Assembly: GCA_009691305.1 (NCBI GenBank)
Contig: SICS01000006.1
Coordinates: 1-40,807, forward strand
Length of the DNA: 40,807 bases
Origin: Candidatus Peribacteria bacterium
Lineage (GTDB): Bacteria > Patescibacteriota > Gracilibacteria > Peribacterales > Peribacteraceae
Direction: 5' to 3'
Below are positions 24,125-32,276 of the stretch, in pieces. The notes under the pieces are model-generated. The model did no database searches. It saw nothing but the letters and a program-made list of their open reading frames with translations, and was not told the DNA's origin. Position 1 is the stretch's first letter. Every line of letters begins with the position of its first letter. A program made the position numbers and the translations under genes.

Positions 24125-24514
24125 TTATCCGGGAACAACAGTCCTCAGCCCTGTGAACGCAGTGAAGTCTTTGGGGTTATTGGTGACGAGGGAGACGTTC
24201 AGGAAAAGGGCAGTTTGGGCGATGATCGTATCCGAGGCACCGGGGTGACGAAGGCCCTTTCGCTTTTTTTGGCGGACCCATCCTGCAACCTCTTGCGCGA
24301 TGGGGATACTCAGTGGCACAACTTCAAAATTGTCTAGAAATATCCGCAGGTCCTTCTCTTCGCTGTCATCGTGCGCACCGATGAGGACTTCCATATACGT
24401 GATAATGCTCATGCCGACGGTTTTCCCTGCGATTGTTCTAAGAAAATGCAGATATGTAGGATGCCCATCGAACAAATAAATGAAGATATTCGTATCGAAG
24501 AGAACATCAACCAT
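24125..24514 (-). CDS. PIN-domain toxin (VapC-like)
   Basis: This is a putative Mg-dependent RNase of a type II toxin-antitoxin pair. The 129-aa protein shows the PIN acidic residues in order: VDVLFDTNIFIYL (Asp near residue 7), YMEVLIGAHDD (Glu near 43), GASDTIIAQTALFL (Asp near 96) and VTNNPKDF (Asp near 114). ATG 24514 is 4 nt after the upstream antitoxin-like stop, so the two are cotranscribed. Longer in-frame starts would run into the antitoxin frame. Confidence 0.88.
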   Translation of the reverse strand: MVDVLFDTNIFIYLFDGHPTYLHFLRTIAGKTVGMSIITYMEVLIGAHDDSEEKDLRIFLDNFEVVPLSIPIAQEVAGWVRQKKRKGLRHPGASDTIIAQTALFLNVSLVTNNPKDFTAFTGLRTVVPG

Positions 24515-24518
24515 AATT

Positions 24519-24761
24519 TTAGGAAAATAGGGTATCGAAAATCCTTTTGCGCGGAAGGCGAAGGGGCCGTTTGGGCTTAGGCCGGGTCTCAAGATACCGC
24601 AGTAGTTCTCCTGCCGTGTGCTTGCGATGCCGTACGGAAAGCTCCAGTTGCTGGTCATCGCCGATGTCGATGACAACGTACTGGATACGGCCGCTGGTCA
24701 GCTGCCCCTTGAGCGCCTTGAAGTTCCTGAGCAGTTCCCGAGTTTTGACAGATTTAATCAT
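24519..24761 (-). CDS. Antitoxin-like protein paired with the PIN toxin
   Basis: The 80-residue basic protein starts [21 protein letters not shown], consistent with a Phd/YefM-like DNA-binding N-terminus (strand-helix, 'R-LR-NF'), followed by a strand ([16 protein letters not shown]) and a Pro/Arg-rich tail ([14 protein letters not shown]) that may wrap around the toxin. ATG 24761 is set by the consensus promoter whose -10 ends 6 nt upstream. It very likely represses its own promoter. The family assignment is moderate. Confidence 0.75.
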   Translation of the reverse strand: MIKSVKTRELLRNFKALKGQLTSGRIQYVVIDIGDDQQLELSVRHRKHTAGELLRYLETRPKPKRPLRLPRKRIFDTLFS

Positions 24762-24767
24762 GTCTCC

Positions 24768-24796
24768 AGTGTATCTTTTTGTCAGACATTTGTCAA
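24768..24796 (-). promoter_or_regulatory. Consensus promoter TTGACA-N17-TACACT with operator-like repeats
   Basis: On the minus strand the -35 is 24796-24791 and the -10 is 24773-24768, ending 6 nt before the ATG. The spacer contains a second TGACAAA, so TTGACAAA and CTGACAAA form direct repeats about 10 bp apart, a likely autorepression site. The transcript would be leaderless. Confidence 0.75.
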
Positions 24797-24863
24797 ACAT
24801 TTTGCCCATGAACCCCCGCACGAATACTCATTTCCAAGCCTTCTCTATCCCTTGCATAATCGC

Positions 24864-24869
24864 TACAGT
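24864..24869 (+). promoter_or_regulatory. -10-like hexamer TACAGT of secA
   Basis: TACAGT ends 9 nt before ATG 24879; the predicted leader is 0-3 nt. Confidence 0.4.
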
Positions 24870-24878
24870 AAGACGTCC

Positions 24879-27686
24879 ATGGCCATCTTCGACATCCTTA
24901 ACAAGCTCCTCGGCGATCCCAATGAAAAAGAGCTCAAACGGCTTCGTCCGCTCGTACCCCAGGTGCGAGAGTTTGAGCAGCGACCGGAGATTCGGGCACT
25001 GACGCGAGAGGACTTGCCCAGGAAGACGGCGGAGATGAAGGCGCGGGTGCAGAAGGAGGTCGATGCCGGAAAAAAGCCTGAGGACGTGCTCAACGATATC
25101 CTCCCCGAGGCGTTCGCCGTGGTGCTCCGCGCATGCGAGCTGATCCAGGGCGACAAGGTGCAGATGGGGAAGCAGGAGTTTACATGGGACATGAAGCCAT
25201 TCGATGTGCAGATCATCGGAGGTGCCTCGCTCCACCGTGGGAACATCGCCGAGATGCGGACGGGTGAGGGAAAGACGCTCGTGTGTACGCTCCCTGTCTA
25301 TCTGAATGCGCTGCTCTGCAAAGGCGTGCACGTGGTCACGGTCAACGACTACCTCGCGCGCCGCGATGCCACGTGGATGGGCCTCCTCTATACCGCGCTC
25401 GGCCTCACGGTCGGCGTGATCGTCCATGGATTGCCCAACCCCGGCCGCCGCTCCGCCTACGACTCTGACGTCACGTATGGCACCAACAGCGAATTTGGCT
25501 TCGACTACCTGCGCGACAACATGGCGACTTCCCTGGAGCGCCAGGTCCAGCGTGGCCTGCACTACGCGATCGTCGACGAAGTGGACTCGATCCTCATCGA
25601 CGAGGCGCGTACGCCGCTGATCATCAGCCAGCCCGCGGAGGAATCGACCACCAAGTACGTCCAGTATGCGCAGCTTGTCTCGCAGCTGAAGGAAACCGAG
25701 CACTACACCAAGGACGAGAAGCAGCGCGCCGTGGTCCTGACCGAAGAAGGCATCCGGAAGATGGAGCAGTTGCTCGGCATTGAGAACATCTACACCGAGC
25801 GTGGCTTCCAAGAGGTGCACCACATTGAGCAGGCGCTCAAAGCGCACGGAATTTTTGCGCGGGACGTCGACTACGTGATCAAAGACGGTGAAGTGATCAT
25901 CGTCGACGAGTTTACCGGCCGTCTGATGCCCGGTCGCCGCTACAGCCACGGTCTGCACCAGGCCATCGAAGCCAAGGAGGGCGTCACCGTGCAGCGCGAG
26001 AGCAAGACGCTGGCCACCATCACGTTCCAGAACTACTTCCGCCTGTTCACCAAGCTTGCCGGCATGACGGGTACGGCGAAGACCGAAGAAGAAGAATTCG
26101 AATCGATTTATCGTCTTAGGGTCATCACCATCCCCACGCACCGCAGCACCGTGCGCGACGACAAGGCCGATGCGGTCTATCGCACGGTCAGCGCCAAGTT
26201 CAAGGCCGTTGCGGCGCTCGCCAAGGAGAAGTACGCGACGGGCCAGCCGGTGCTGATCGGTACGACCTCCGTCGAGAAGTCGGAAGCGATGAGTCTCTTG
26301 CTCGAAAAGGAAGGCGTGCCCCACCAGGTCCTCAACGCCAAACAGCACGAAAAGGAAGCCGAAATCGTCGCGAACGCAGGCCAGGCCAAGAGCATCACGA
26401 TCGCCACGAACATGGCCGGACGCGGCACCGATATCAAGCTTGGCGCAGGTGTGAAAGAGCTTGGCGGTCTCGCGATCTTCGGCACCGAACGCCACGAGGC
26501 GCGGCGCATCGATAACCAGCTGCGCGGACGTGCGGGACGCCAGGGCGACCCCGGCGAGAGCAGGTTCTTCGTCTCCATGGAGGACGACCTCATGCGCCTC
26601 TTCGGTGGCGACCGGCTCAAGTCCATGATGGAACGGCTCAAGGTCCCCGATGATGTGCCGCTGGAGAACGGCATGGTCAGCCGCAGCATCGAGAGTGCGC
26701 AGAAGAAGGTGGAAGGCCGCAACTTTGATATCCGCCGCCATGTGCTGCAGTACGACGACGTGATGAACACGCACCGCGAGATCATCTATAAGAGGAGGCA
26801 GAAAATTTTAGAAAAGATTGTAGACAATACCCCCTCCCCCGGCCCCTCCCCCACGCTTCGCGAGGGAGAGGGGGGCGATTGGCCCCTGCATGAAGAAGTC
26901 CTTGCAGCCATGCGTCGCGAGGCTCACGGCATCGTCGACATGCACGCGCGGACAGACGATCCCGAGGAATGGGATGCCAAAATGATGTCCGAGATGATCG
27001 GCGCGATGCACAGCGAGTTCCAGAAGGAATTCACGCTCAAGCGGATCCAGGCGTTCACCGACCGCGAAGTGCTCAAAGACGAACTCACGATGCTCATCCA
27101 TCGCTTTTACAAACAGAAATGTGATGGTGTAGCGCAGCATGCTGCGCCACTCGTCGGGCGAGCGGAGAGCGTTGTGACGCTGCGCTCCATCGACGCGCAC
27201 TGGATGGATCATATCGACGACATGTCGCACCTGCGCGAGCAGGTGGCGTTCTCCGGCTACGCGCAGCGCGACCCGCGCATCGAATACCAGGACCAGGGCT
27301 TCCGCCGTTTCCAGACATTGATCGCGACGATCGATTCCACCATCGTCCGCACGCTCCTCCAGTCCGACTTCGCGCTCTTTGCGCCGCAGAAGATGGTCGA
27401 ATTTGACGAAGAGGACCGTGGTGCGCTCACGACGAACCTGGACGAGATCGAAGGCTCACTCACCGGTGGGGGAGGGGGCACCACCCTCGAGCTGTCCCCC
27501 AATGACCCGGATGTCCCGTTCGCCATGCAAATGCCCCATTCCAGTCAGGCTTCCGGTCTTCCGGTACAGGGCAGGCCCGGCTCTGCCCGTCCTCAGCAGC
27601 GCTCAACCCAGGAGATCGGGCGCAACGATCCCTGCCCCTGTGGCAGTGGGAAGAAGTACAAGAAATGTCATGGGAAAAATGCGTGA
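24879..27686 (+). CDS. secA: Preprotein translocase ATPase SecA
   Basis: SecA drives preproteins through SecYEG. The 935-aa protein starts [20 protein letters not shown]. Visible are Walker [38 protein letters not shown], Walker [18 protein letters not shown], the preprotein cross-linking domain, NBD2 with [11 protein letters not shown] and [24 protein letters not shown], the helical scaffold ([14 protein letters not shown]), and the C-terminal zinc motif [17 protein letters not shown], which binds SecB or ribosomes. Two palindromic repeats are inserted in frame (26829-26876, 27126-27152). ATG 24879 follows a TACAGT box. It lies between two PIN toxin-antitoxin modules on the other strand. Confidence 0.98.
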   Translation: MAIFDILNKLLGDPNEKELKRLRPLVPQVREFEQRPEIRALTREDLPRKTAEMKARVQKEVDAGKKPEDVLNDILPEAFAVVLRACELIQGDKVQMGKQEFTWDMKPFDVQIIGGASLHRGNIAEMRTGEGKTLVCTLPVYLNALLCKGVHVVTVNDYLARRDATWMGLLYTALGLTVGVIVHGLPNPGRRSAYDSDVTYGTNSEFGFDYLRDNMATSLERQVQRGLHYAIVDEVDSILIDEARTPLIISQPAEESTTKYVQYAQLVSQLKETEHYTKDEKQRAVVLTEEGIRKMEQLLGIENIYTERGFQEVHHIEQALKAHGIFARDVDYVIKDGEVIIVDEFTGRLMPGRRYSHGLHQAIEAKEGVTVQRESKTLATITFQNYFRLFTKLAGMTGTAKTEEEEFESIYRLRVITIPTHRSTVRDDKADAVYRTVSAKFKAVAALAKEKYATGQPVLIGTTSVEKSEAMSLLLEKEGVPHQVLNAKQHEKEAEIVANAGQAKSITIATNMAGRGTDIKLGAGVKELGGLAIFGTERHEARRIDNQLRGRAGRQGDPGESRFFVSMEDDLMRLFGGDRLKSMMERLKVPDDVPLENGMVSRSIESAQKKVEGRNFDIRRHVLQYDDVMNTHREIIYKRRQKILEKIVDNTPSPGPSPTLREGEGGDWPLHEEVLAAMRREAHGIVDMHARTDDPEEWDAKMMSEMIGAMHSEFQKEFTLKRIQAFTDREVLKDELTMLIHRFYKQKCDGVAQHAAPLVGRAESVVTLRSIDAHWMDHIDDMSHLREQVAFSGYAQRDPRIEYQDQGFRRFQTLIATIDSTIVRTLLQSDFALFAPQKMVEFDEEDRGALTTNLDEIEGSLTGGGGGTTLELSPNDPDVPFAMQMPHSSQASGLPVQGRPGSARPQQRSTQEIGRNDPCPCGSGKKYKKCHGKNA
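26829..26876. repeat. CT/GA-rich hairpin repeat inside secA
   Basis: accccctcccccggcccc, tcccccacgcttcgcgag, ggagaggggggcg. It encodes [16 protein letters not shown] between [11 protein letters not shown] and [10 protein letters not shown]. It is the same type as purH 9664-9726. Confidence 0.75.
27126..27152. repeat. Palindrome gcgcagcatgctgcgcc inside secA
   Basis: ggtgtagcgcagcatgctgcgccactc has a perfect gcgcagcatgctgcgc core. It encodes [10 protein letters not shown] between FYKQKCD and the conserved RSIDAHW block. Confidence 0.65.
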
Positions 27687-27697
27687 GGAATTTTTCC

Positions 27698-28147
27698 TTA
27701 CGCCGCAAATATCTCCACTCCTGCCTCTTTTGCAGCTGCGCGCAATTTTTTATCGAGTGTCGCAAGTGGCAATCCGCGCCGTATGGCCAATTCCAGATAC
27801 GCAGCGTCGTAGGCGGTGAGCCCGTACTTCCGAGCAATAGGGAGGATGGAATCGAATGTCCATGGATCACTGCGGTCGTCCGTGCGTATTGGAAGGTTTT
27901 CCAGATACCATGTCCAATTGGCGGTATCGGCTTGCTCAGAGCGCCCTTTCCTCTCGCCCGTCAGCAGACAGCTCATCACTTCGATTCGCCAGAGCACGGG
28001 AACGGTTGCCTCACAGCTGAGCAATGCTCCGGCCACGCGAAGAGAGTACGTGTCCTGCTCATCTCGAAAGCACCACGCAAGAGCCACCGAGGCGTCCAGC
28101 ACGAAGCCCTTTCTTTCACGTTGCCTGCGCTTGATTTGTTTGCCCAT
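27698..28147 (-). CDS. PIN-domain toxin 2 (VapC-like)
   Basis: The 149-aa protein begins GKQIKRRQRERKGFVLDASVALAWCF, with the first PIN Asp in LDAS, then the Glu in RIEVMSCLL, the Asp in YDAAYLELAIRRGLPLATLD (two acidic residues: YDAAY and TLD) and a KLRAAAKEAG helix at the end. All four acidic positions are present, so it should be an active RNase. ATG 28147 is 14 nt after the antitoxin stop; a TTG at 28165 overlapping that stop is an alternative start. It converges with secA. Confidence 0.9.
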   Translation of the reverse strand: MGKQIKRRQRERKGFVLDASVALAWCFRDEQDTYSLRVAGALLSCEATVPVLWRIEVMSCLLTGERKGRSEQADTANWTWYLENLPIRTDDRSDPWTFDSILPIARKYGLTAYDAAYLELAIRRGLPLATLDKKLRAAAKEAGVEIFAA

Positions 28148-28161
28148 ACGAAGTGAGTGAG

Positions 28162-28413
28162 TCAAAAGCGTCGGCCCTCTTCAATCATCTCCTTGATTGT
28201 CATGGAGCCCGTCGTTCTGTTTTGGCTGTCACGATAGGCAAGCATCCTCTGAACCACGCTCGCGGTGTCCGCCTTGGCAGTCTTGTGAGGCGGAGCGATA
28301 CGGCCCTTAATTTTGCCATTTTTTGTCACTTCAAATTCTTCGCCAAGAGCAGCCTTTTCCATCAGCTCCGAGAAATGGGTTTTCGCATAGTAGATTCCAA
28401 CAGTAGTAGGCAT
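28162..28413 (-). CDS. Phd/YefM-type antitoxin
   Basis: The 83-aa protein has the classic Phd/YefM N-terminus TTVGIYYAKTHFSELMEKAALGEEFEVTKNG (strand, helix, turn, strand: YAKTHFSELMEKA, then EEFEVTKNGK), followed by IKGRIAPP and a helical acidic/basic tail (MTIKEMIEEGRRF) that would bind and block the PIN toxin downstream. Two 11-bp direct repeats just upstream are the likely binding site for self-repression. Confidence 0.9.
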   Translation of the reverse strand: MPTTVGIYYAKTHFSELMEKAALGEEFEVTKNGKIKGRIAPPHKTAKADTASVVQRMLAYRDSQNRTTGSMTIKEMIEEGRRF

Positions 28414-28429
28414 AGGAGATGGGGGATAA

Positions 28430-28452
28430 AAACTAGTCTACAAACTAGTCTA
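28430..28452 (-). promoter_or_regulatory. Direct-repeat operator upstream of antitoxin 2
   Basis: AAACTAGTCTA occurs at 28430-28440 and 28442-28452, separated by one base (period 12). Each contains the palindrome ACTAGT. A likely antitoxin-binding operator overlapping the promoter. Confidence 0.7.
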
Positions 28453-28542
28453 TATGAAATCTGTATGCGAGTCAATGCGTACGATGGAAATCGACGCAAT
28501 CAGGCAAAACAGAGTATTCTAGCCTCTCCACTTCCGATCTCC

Positions 28543-29514
28543 TTGAACTCACCCTCAGCAATCCTCGGCCACCGCGCGCAGTTTGCTGCGTTGCGACAAG
28601 ATCTTGAGCAGGACAACGTCACGCACGCGTACATCTTCTCGGGTGCGCCGCACCTGGGGAAATTCACCGTTGCGCAGTGGTTCGGGCGGCAGTTGCTCTG
28701 CCATGGCCGGAGTGATGCGGAGTGCAGGGCGATCGGCGAGCAGGTCGACCGGCTCCTCCATCCGGATTTTCTCGTGATTGATCAGCTCTGGATCGAGGAC
28801 GTGTGCGAAGACTTCTCCGTGATCGCACGGTCATCGAATATTCCACAGCAGCATCGCAGTAAGGATTCGCCGGCCAAGACCGACACCATCAGTATCGATG
28901 ACATCCGCGCAGTGCAGGAGCGTCTGCATGAAGTAGGGGACGGCAAATTCCGCGTCTGCATCATCCGCTCCGTCGAACGCATGCAGACAGCTGCGGTGAG
29001 CTCTCTGCTCAAGATCCTCGAAGAGCCGCCGGAGGGAGTGGTCTTTCTCCTTACGACGCAAAATCTTGCGTCGCTCCTGCCAACACTTGTCTCCCGAGCG
29101 CGGACGCTCCGCTTCACACGCCTCACCGATGCCGACCTGGAGCCTGCACTCGCAGGCGCAACCGATGAGGAGCGGCAGTTTCTCCTTCGCATCGCCCAGG
29201 GCGCTCCGGGCGTGGTCCGGCGCCTGCGCGACAACCCCGATCTCCTCCGCGCCGAGCGCCAGGCGTACTCCAGCGCTCTCGCGTTCTGGCACAGCCGATC
29301 GCCCGTCGAACGTTTGCAACTCCTAGCGCCCCTCCATGAACGTTCGGACGCGGCCACGCAGTTTCTGCTCCACCTCTCGCTCGCATTCCGCGAAGAACAC
29401 GACGAACTCCCGCCGTCGAACGTGGCGCACCTTATGGATCTGTGCCGGAACCTAGAGACGAATGTGAACAGGCAATTGCTGACCCAGGAGTTTGTGTTGG
29501 CGCTGTCGGACTGA
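28543..29514 (+). CDS. holB: DNA polymerase III delta' subunit-like AAA+ clamp-loader protein
   Basis: The clamp loader opens and loads the beta clamp at primers. The 323-aa protein has SAILGHRAQFAALRQDLE, the P-loop GAPHLGKFTVAQWFGRQLL (delta' P-loops are often altered), the delta/gamma-type TISIDDIRAVQERL, VCIIRSVERMQTAAVSSLLKILEEPPEG (Walker B region and helix) and LVSRARTLRF (the SRC motif has become SRA). The zinc-finger cysteines are reduced to CHGRSDAEC. Start TTG 28543 is inferred from homology and from TATTCT at 28515-28520; the frame runs open much further upstream without similarity. Confidence 0.85.
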   Translation: MNSPSAILGHRAQFAALRQDLEQDNVTHAYIFSGAPHLGKFTVAQWFGRQLLCHGRSDAECRAIGEQVDRLLHPDFLVIDQLWIEDVCEDFSVIARSSNIPQQHRSKDSPAKTDTISIDDIRAVQERLHEVGDGKFRVCIIRSVERMQTAAVSSLLKILEEPPEGVVFLLTTQNLASLLPTLVSRARTLRFTRLTDADLEPALAGATDEERQFLLRIAQGAPGVVRRLRDNPDLLRAERQAYSSALAFWHSRSPVERLQLLAPLHERSDAATQFLLHLSLAFREEHDELPPSNVAHLMDLCRNLETNVNRQLLTQEFVLALSD

Positions 29515-29682
29515 TGATCAAGACTCCAGGATCCAGGATCCAAAAACCAAGTAAGGGCAGGAAGAGGTAGAGAGACAGGTTGAGCCTTCCCTTTGGCTTT
29601 TCCATTTACTTGGCATTTGGAGCCTGGAATTTGGCTCCTGTAAGCCTCTATTGCCATTTTCCATGCCGCTTGCTATTCTCAT
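29515..29682. other. Intergenic stretch with repeat-like sequence
   Basis: It begins with a short tandem (ccaggatccaggatcc) and contains AT-rich tttggc/tttggag blocks, in the style of the tandem at 7400-7436. A TATTCT (29674-29679) at its end is the likely -10 of the next gene. I see no gene in it. Confidence 0.4.
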
Positions 29683-29703
29683 TTGTCCGTTCTAAATCTC
29701 ACT

Positions 29704-30468
29704 GTGCTCTACGTCCTCGTCCTCTCCGGCTCACTTTTGGGAATTCTCCTGCTGTTTGGATTCAGGGTCTTGCTCCGTAACCGTGCGGTGCGTCGTTTTG
29801 TGCGGTCGGTGAAGCAGCGCTTCCATCTGGCAGAGGAGCGCGGCGTGCTGATGGTGGAGGAACGGGTGGTGTTGCGTTCGCGGAAATCTCCCCGCACGTC
29901 TGCGATTGAACTCCAACAAGTCCGCTCATTGATCCGCCACGCGGAGAAGGCGATCGCACAGGAGAAGATGGAGGAAGCTGAGCGGCTCTTTATTCAGGCA
30001 CTCACCGTGCAGCCGCATGCCTTCGACGTGCAGGCGATGCTTGCGAAGCTCTACCTGACCACCGCGCGCGAGAACAAGGCGGAGGCGATGTACCGCGAAC
30101 TCCTCCAGAACCGCGACGATGTGTCGTTTCACAGCAACCTCGGGCTCGCATACTACCGACAGGCCAAATATGTGGATGCGTGCCATGCGTACCAGGAGGC
30201 GCTCAACCGTGATCCCCAGACGCCCGAACGGTCCGCCGCCCTTGGCCGCGCGTGCATTGCCGCACATCGGTACGAAGAGGCCGCGCCGCTGCTCGAGAAG
30301 GCTTCCCAGCGCCTTGCCCGCAGCACCGAACTGCTGCACCTCCTTGCGGAGTGCTATCTCCAGTTAGGTGCGGTCGATAAGGCGGAGGAGACGTACCGGA
30401 GGATCAACAAAATCGAGCCGTATGATGAGGAAGTAAAAGCGAAGCTCTTGAGTTTGGCGAGGGTCTAA
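29704..30468 (+). CDS. Membrane-anchored TPR protein
   Basis: The protein has about 254 residues. The N-terminal helix VLYVLVLSGSLLGILLLFGF anchors it in the membrane, followed by a very basic segment (RNRAVRRFVRSVKQR) on the cytosolic side. From about residue 80 there are four TPR-like units, such as AEKAIAQEKMEEAERLFIQAL and HSNLGLAYYRQAKYVDACHAYQEAL, ending AEETYRRINKIEPYDEEV. It is probably a scaffold for a membrane complex. Start GTG 29704 is preferred because TATTCT (29674-29679) implies a transcript beginning near 29686; a TTG at 29683 is in frame. Confidence 0.8.
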   Translation: MLYVLVLSGSLLGILLLFGFRVLLRNRAVRRFVRSVKQRFHLAEERGVLMVEERVVLRSRKSPRTSAIELQQVRSLIRHAEKAIAQEKMEEAERLFIQALTVQPHAFDVQAMLAKLYLTTARENKAEAMYRELLQNRDDVSFHSNLGLAYYRQAKYVDACHAYQEALNRDPQTPERSAALGRACIAAHRYEEAAPLLEKASQRLARSTELLHLLAECYLQLGAVDKAEETYRRINKIEPYDEEVKAKLLSLARV

Positions 30469-30480
30469 GCAGCAGCCCTT

Positions 30481-30511
30481 TGTGGCCGCGGCCGGGAACG
30501 GCCGCTGCTAA
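30481..30511. repeat. GCGGCC palindrome between TPR and ferredoxin genes
   Basis: ggccgcggccgggaacggccgctgcta: cggcc/ggccg stem. It sits between convergent genes and could stop both transcripts. Confidence 0.6.
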
Positions 30512-30517
30512 TTTCTT

Positions 30518-30802
30518 TCAATACTCAATAACTTCAATCGTCACATCTCCCTGCACCTGACTCTGACAACTGAGCCGATCGGGATCCTCCGTGATACCCA
30601 TATTCTCCTCGCGGTCATTCCGTGGACTCAGATTCTCCATACCCTGCTTCACCTTGCACATGCAGGTGGTGCAGAAGCCGTTGCCGCCGCAGGCGTGCTC
30701 CATCGGGATGCCGGAGTCGAGTGCGATCTGGAGGATCGCCTGGCCCGTCTCGGCCTCGACGGTCTTGATCTGGCCGTTGTAGTGGAAGGTGACTTTCGGC
30801 AT
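30518..30802 (-). CDS. [2Fe-2S] ferredoxin
   Basis: The 94-aa plant/adrenodoxin-like ferredoxin has VTFHYNGQIKTVEAETGQAIL, the cluster ligands in CGGNGFCTTCMC (first three Cys at the family spacing C-x5-C-x2-C) and the fourth in RLSCQSQV. It carries one electron in the cytosol. It lies 150 bp from sufC on the opposite strand, which fits a role with Fe-S cluster assembly, though its partner is not shown. ATG 30802 is from homology; TACTCT lies 12 nt upstream. Confidence 0.93.
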   Translation of the reverse strand: MPKVTFHYNGQIKTVEAETGQAILQIALDSGIPMEHACGGNGFCTTCMCKVKQGMENLSPRNDREENMGITEDPDRLSCQSQVQGDVTIEVIEY

Positions 30803-30872
30803 AGGGAGGGCAATAGAGTAGCAGAAGCCAATGTCATGGTGAGCGGAACGAACCATAGACATTGGCGTGTCG

Positions 30873-30915
30873 TCTTTCGCTCCCTGCCTGCCGGCAGGCA
30901 GGCGCTCAGGATGAC
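30873..30915. repeat. Composite repeat upstream of sufC
   Basis: tctttcgctcc...gcgctcaggatgac is the HPERSEG-type repeat, interrupted by the perfect palindrome ctgcctgccggcaggcag. It looks like one repeat nested in another. Confidence 0.7.
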
Positions 30916-30951
30916 ACTCTGGTCAATTATTCTGTTATCCTATGTTCTCCC

Positions 30952-31725
30952 ATGCAACCTCTCCTTCTCTCAATCACCAGCCTTCATCTTTCCGTCGAAG
31001 GGAAAGAGGTCGTCAAAGGCATCGATCTGAAGGTGCGTGCTGGCGAGATTCACGCGATCATGGGGCCCAATGGGTCGGGCAAGTCCACGCTGGTGAACAC
31101 GCTGATGGGGCACCCCAAGTTCACGGTCAATTCTGGGAGTGCGGAATTCCTCGGCAAAGACCTGTTGTCGCTCTTGCCGTCCGACCGCGCGCAGGCCGGG
31201 CTTTTCCTCGCATTTCAGTATCCCAAGGAAATCGCCGGCGTGACACTGCGCAGTTTCCTCTTCGCCGCGTACAAGGCGCAATCGGTAGGGACAGTTCGCG
31301 AACCGCCCCTACCGAAAATTATTTCTCCGATCAAATTCAAAAAGCATCTCGAGGACAAAATGAAAGACCTCCACATGGACACGGCGTTCGCCGAGCGGTT
31401 CCTCAACAAAGGATTCTCCGGTGGTGAAAAGAAGAAGGCCGAGATTCTTCAGATGTCCATCCTCAAGCCAAAACTTGCTCTTCTGGATGAGACAGATTCG
31501 GGTTTGGATATTGATGCGCTCAAAGTGGTCGCGGAGGGTGTGAATGCAATGAGGTCACCAACGTTCTCCGCTGTGCTCGTCACCCACTACGCGCGGCTTC
31601 TCGACTATGTGAAGCCTGACCATGTGCACGTGATGGTGGATGGGAAGATTGTGGAAAGTGGAGGGATGGAATTGGCACAGGAACTCGAGAGAGGGGGATA
31701 CAAGAAGTATGGCGTGAAGGAGTAA
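30952..31725 (+). CDS. sufC: Fe-S cluster assembly ATPase SufC
   Basis: SufC is the ABC-type ATPase of the SufBCD scaffold. The 257-aa protein shows Walker A MGPNGSGKSTLVNTL, the Q loop in FLAFQYPKEIAGV, the ABC signature FSGGEKKKAEILQM, Walker B LALLDETDSGLDIDAL and the switch His in VLVTHYARLLDYV. Start ATG 30952 lies 10 nt after TATCCT; an upstream frame would translate the repeat. A 30-bp palindrome is inserted in frame (31284-31313). sufB and sufD lie 5-8 kb away instead of next to it; no cysteine desulfurase is in the window. Confidence 0.96.
   Translation: MQPLLLSITSLHLSVEGKEVVKGIDLKVRAGEIHAIMGPNGSGKSTLVNTLMGHPKFTVNSGSAEFLGKDLLSLLPSDRAQAGLFLAFQYPKEIAGVTLRSFLFAAYKAQSVGTVREPPLPKIISPIKFKKHLEDKMKDLHMDTAFAERFLNKGFSGGEKKKAEILQMSILKPKLALLDETDSGLDIDALKVVAEGVNAMRSPTFSAVLVTHYARLLDYVKPDHVHVMVDGKIVESGGMELAQELERGGYKKYGVKE
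31284..31313. repeat. 30-bp palindrome inside sufC
   Basis: ggtaggg-aca-gttcgcgaac-cgc-ccctacc: nested perfect arms. It encodes SVGTVREPPLP between AAYKAQ and KIISPIKF, in a region of low conservation. The ends match 17954-17983. Confidence 0.75.
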
Positions 31726-31742
31726 TTCATTTCCCGTCTTCT

Positions 31743-32276
31743 ATGGATATCTACGCCTTCCTCGACTCGCACGGCATCAGTTACCAGCGCTTCGACCACG
31801 AAGCAGTGTTTACGTGCGAGCAGGCGAAGGAAATCCGGACCGAGCCAATGCCCGGCAAGGATACAAAGAACCTCTTTCTCCGCGACGAAAAAGGGAAGAG
31901 ACACTTCCTGGTGACTGTCGGGCACGAGAAGCAGGTCGATATCAAGGCGCTCAAGAAAATTTTTGACGTTCACCCCCCTTCGTCCGCTGCGGCGGACTAC
32001 GGAGGGGTAAAGAAACTCTCCTTCGCATCACCGGAGCGTCTCAAAACGTATCTTGGCGTTGATCCGGGATCCGTCACTCTTCTCGGTTTAGTGAATGATA
32101 CTGACCACGCGGTCGAAGTCTTCATCGACGAGGCGATATGGAAAGCAGACGCCGTCTGCTGCCATCCGCTTGTCAATACTGCGACACTGGTGATTGCCCA
32201 TGCTGGACTGGTGAAATTCCTTCAGGCAACAGGGCACGCAGCAACCGTCATCAACGTGCAGACTATCCAAATATGA
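31743..32276 (+). CDS. YbaK/ProX-type aminoacyl-tRNA editing protein
   Basis: It is a free-standing trans-editing domain that deacylates misacylated tRNA, in this subfamily typically Ala-tRNA(Pro). The 177-aa protein shows ISYQRFDHEAVFTCEQA, GKDTKNLFLRDEKGKRHFLVTVGHEKQVD (the K-N-L-F-L-RD core and a catalytic-type Lys) and LGLVNDTDHAVEVFID, with CHPLVNTATLVI near the end. A palindromic repeat (31972-32007) is inserted as HPPSSAAADYGGV. It lies 17 nt after sufC, probably on one transcript. Its 3' end overlaps the convergent permease by 14 bp. Confidence 0.85.
   Translation: MDIYAFLDSHGISYQRFDHEAVFTCEQAKEIRTEPMPGKDTKNLFLRDEKGKRHFLVTVGHEKQVDIKALKKIFDVHPPSSAAADYGGVKKLSFASPERLKTYLGVDPGSVTLLGLVNDTDHAVEVFIDEAIWKADAVCCHPLVNTATLVIAHAGLVKFLQATGHAATVINVQTIQI
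31972..32007. repeat. Palindromic repeat inside the tRNA-editing gene
   Basis: ccccccttcgtccgc, tgcg, gcggactacggagggg: gtccgc/gcggac stem. Same family as 382-420 and 15361-15391. It keeps the frame. Confidence 0.7.

Noticed and set aside
24828-26774. Long open frame antisense to secA (648 codons)
   Set aside because: It mirrors secA, which has every family motif; its product is rich in His, Val, Asp and Leu as expected from reverse-reading GC-rich codons, and has no start signal.
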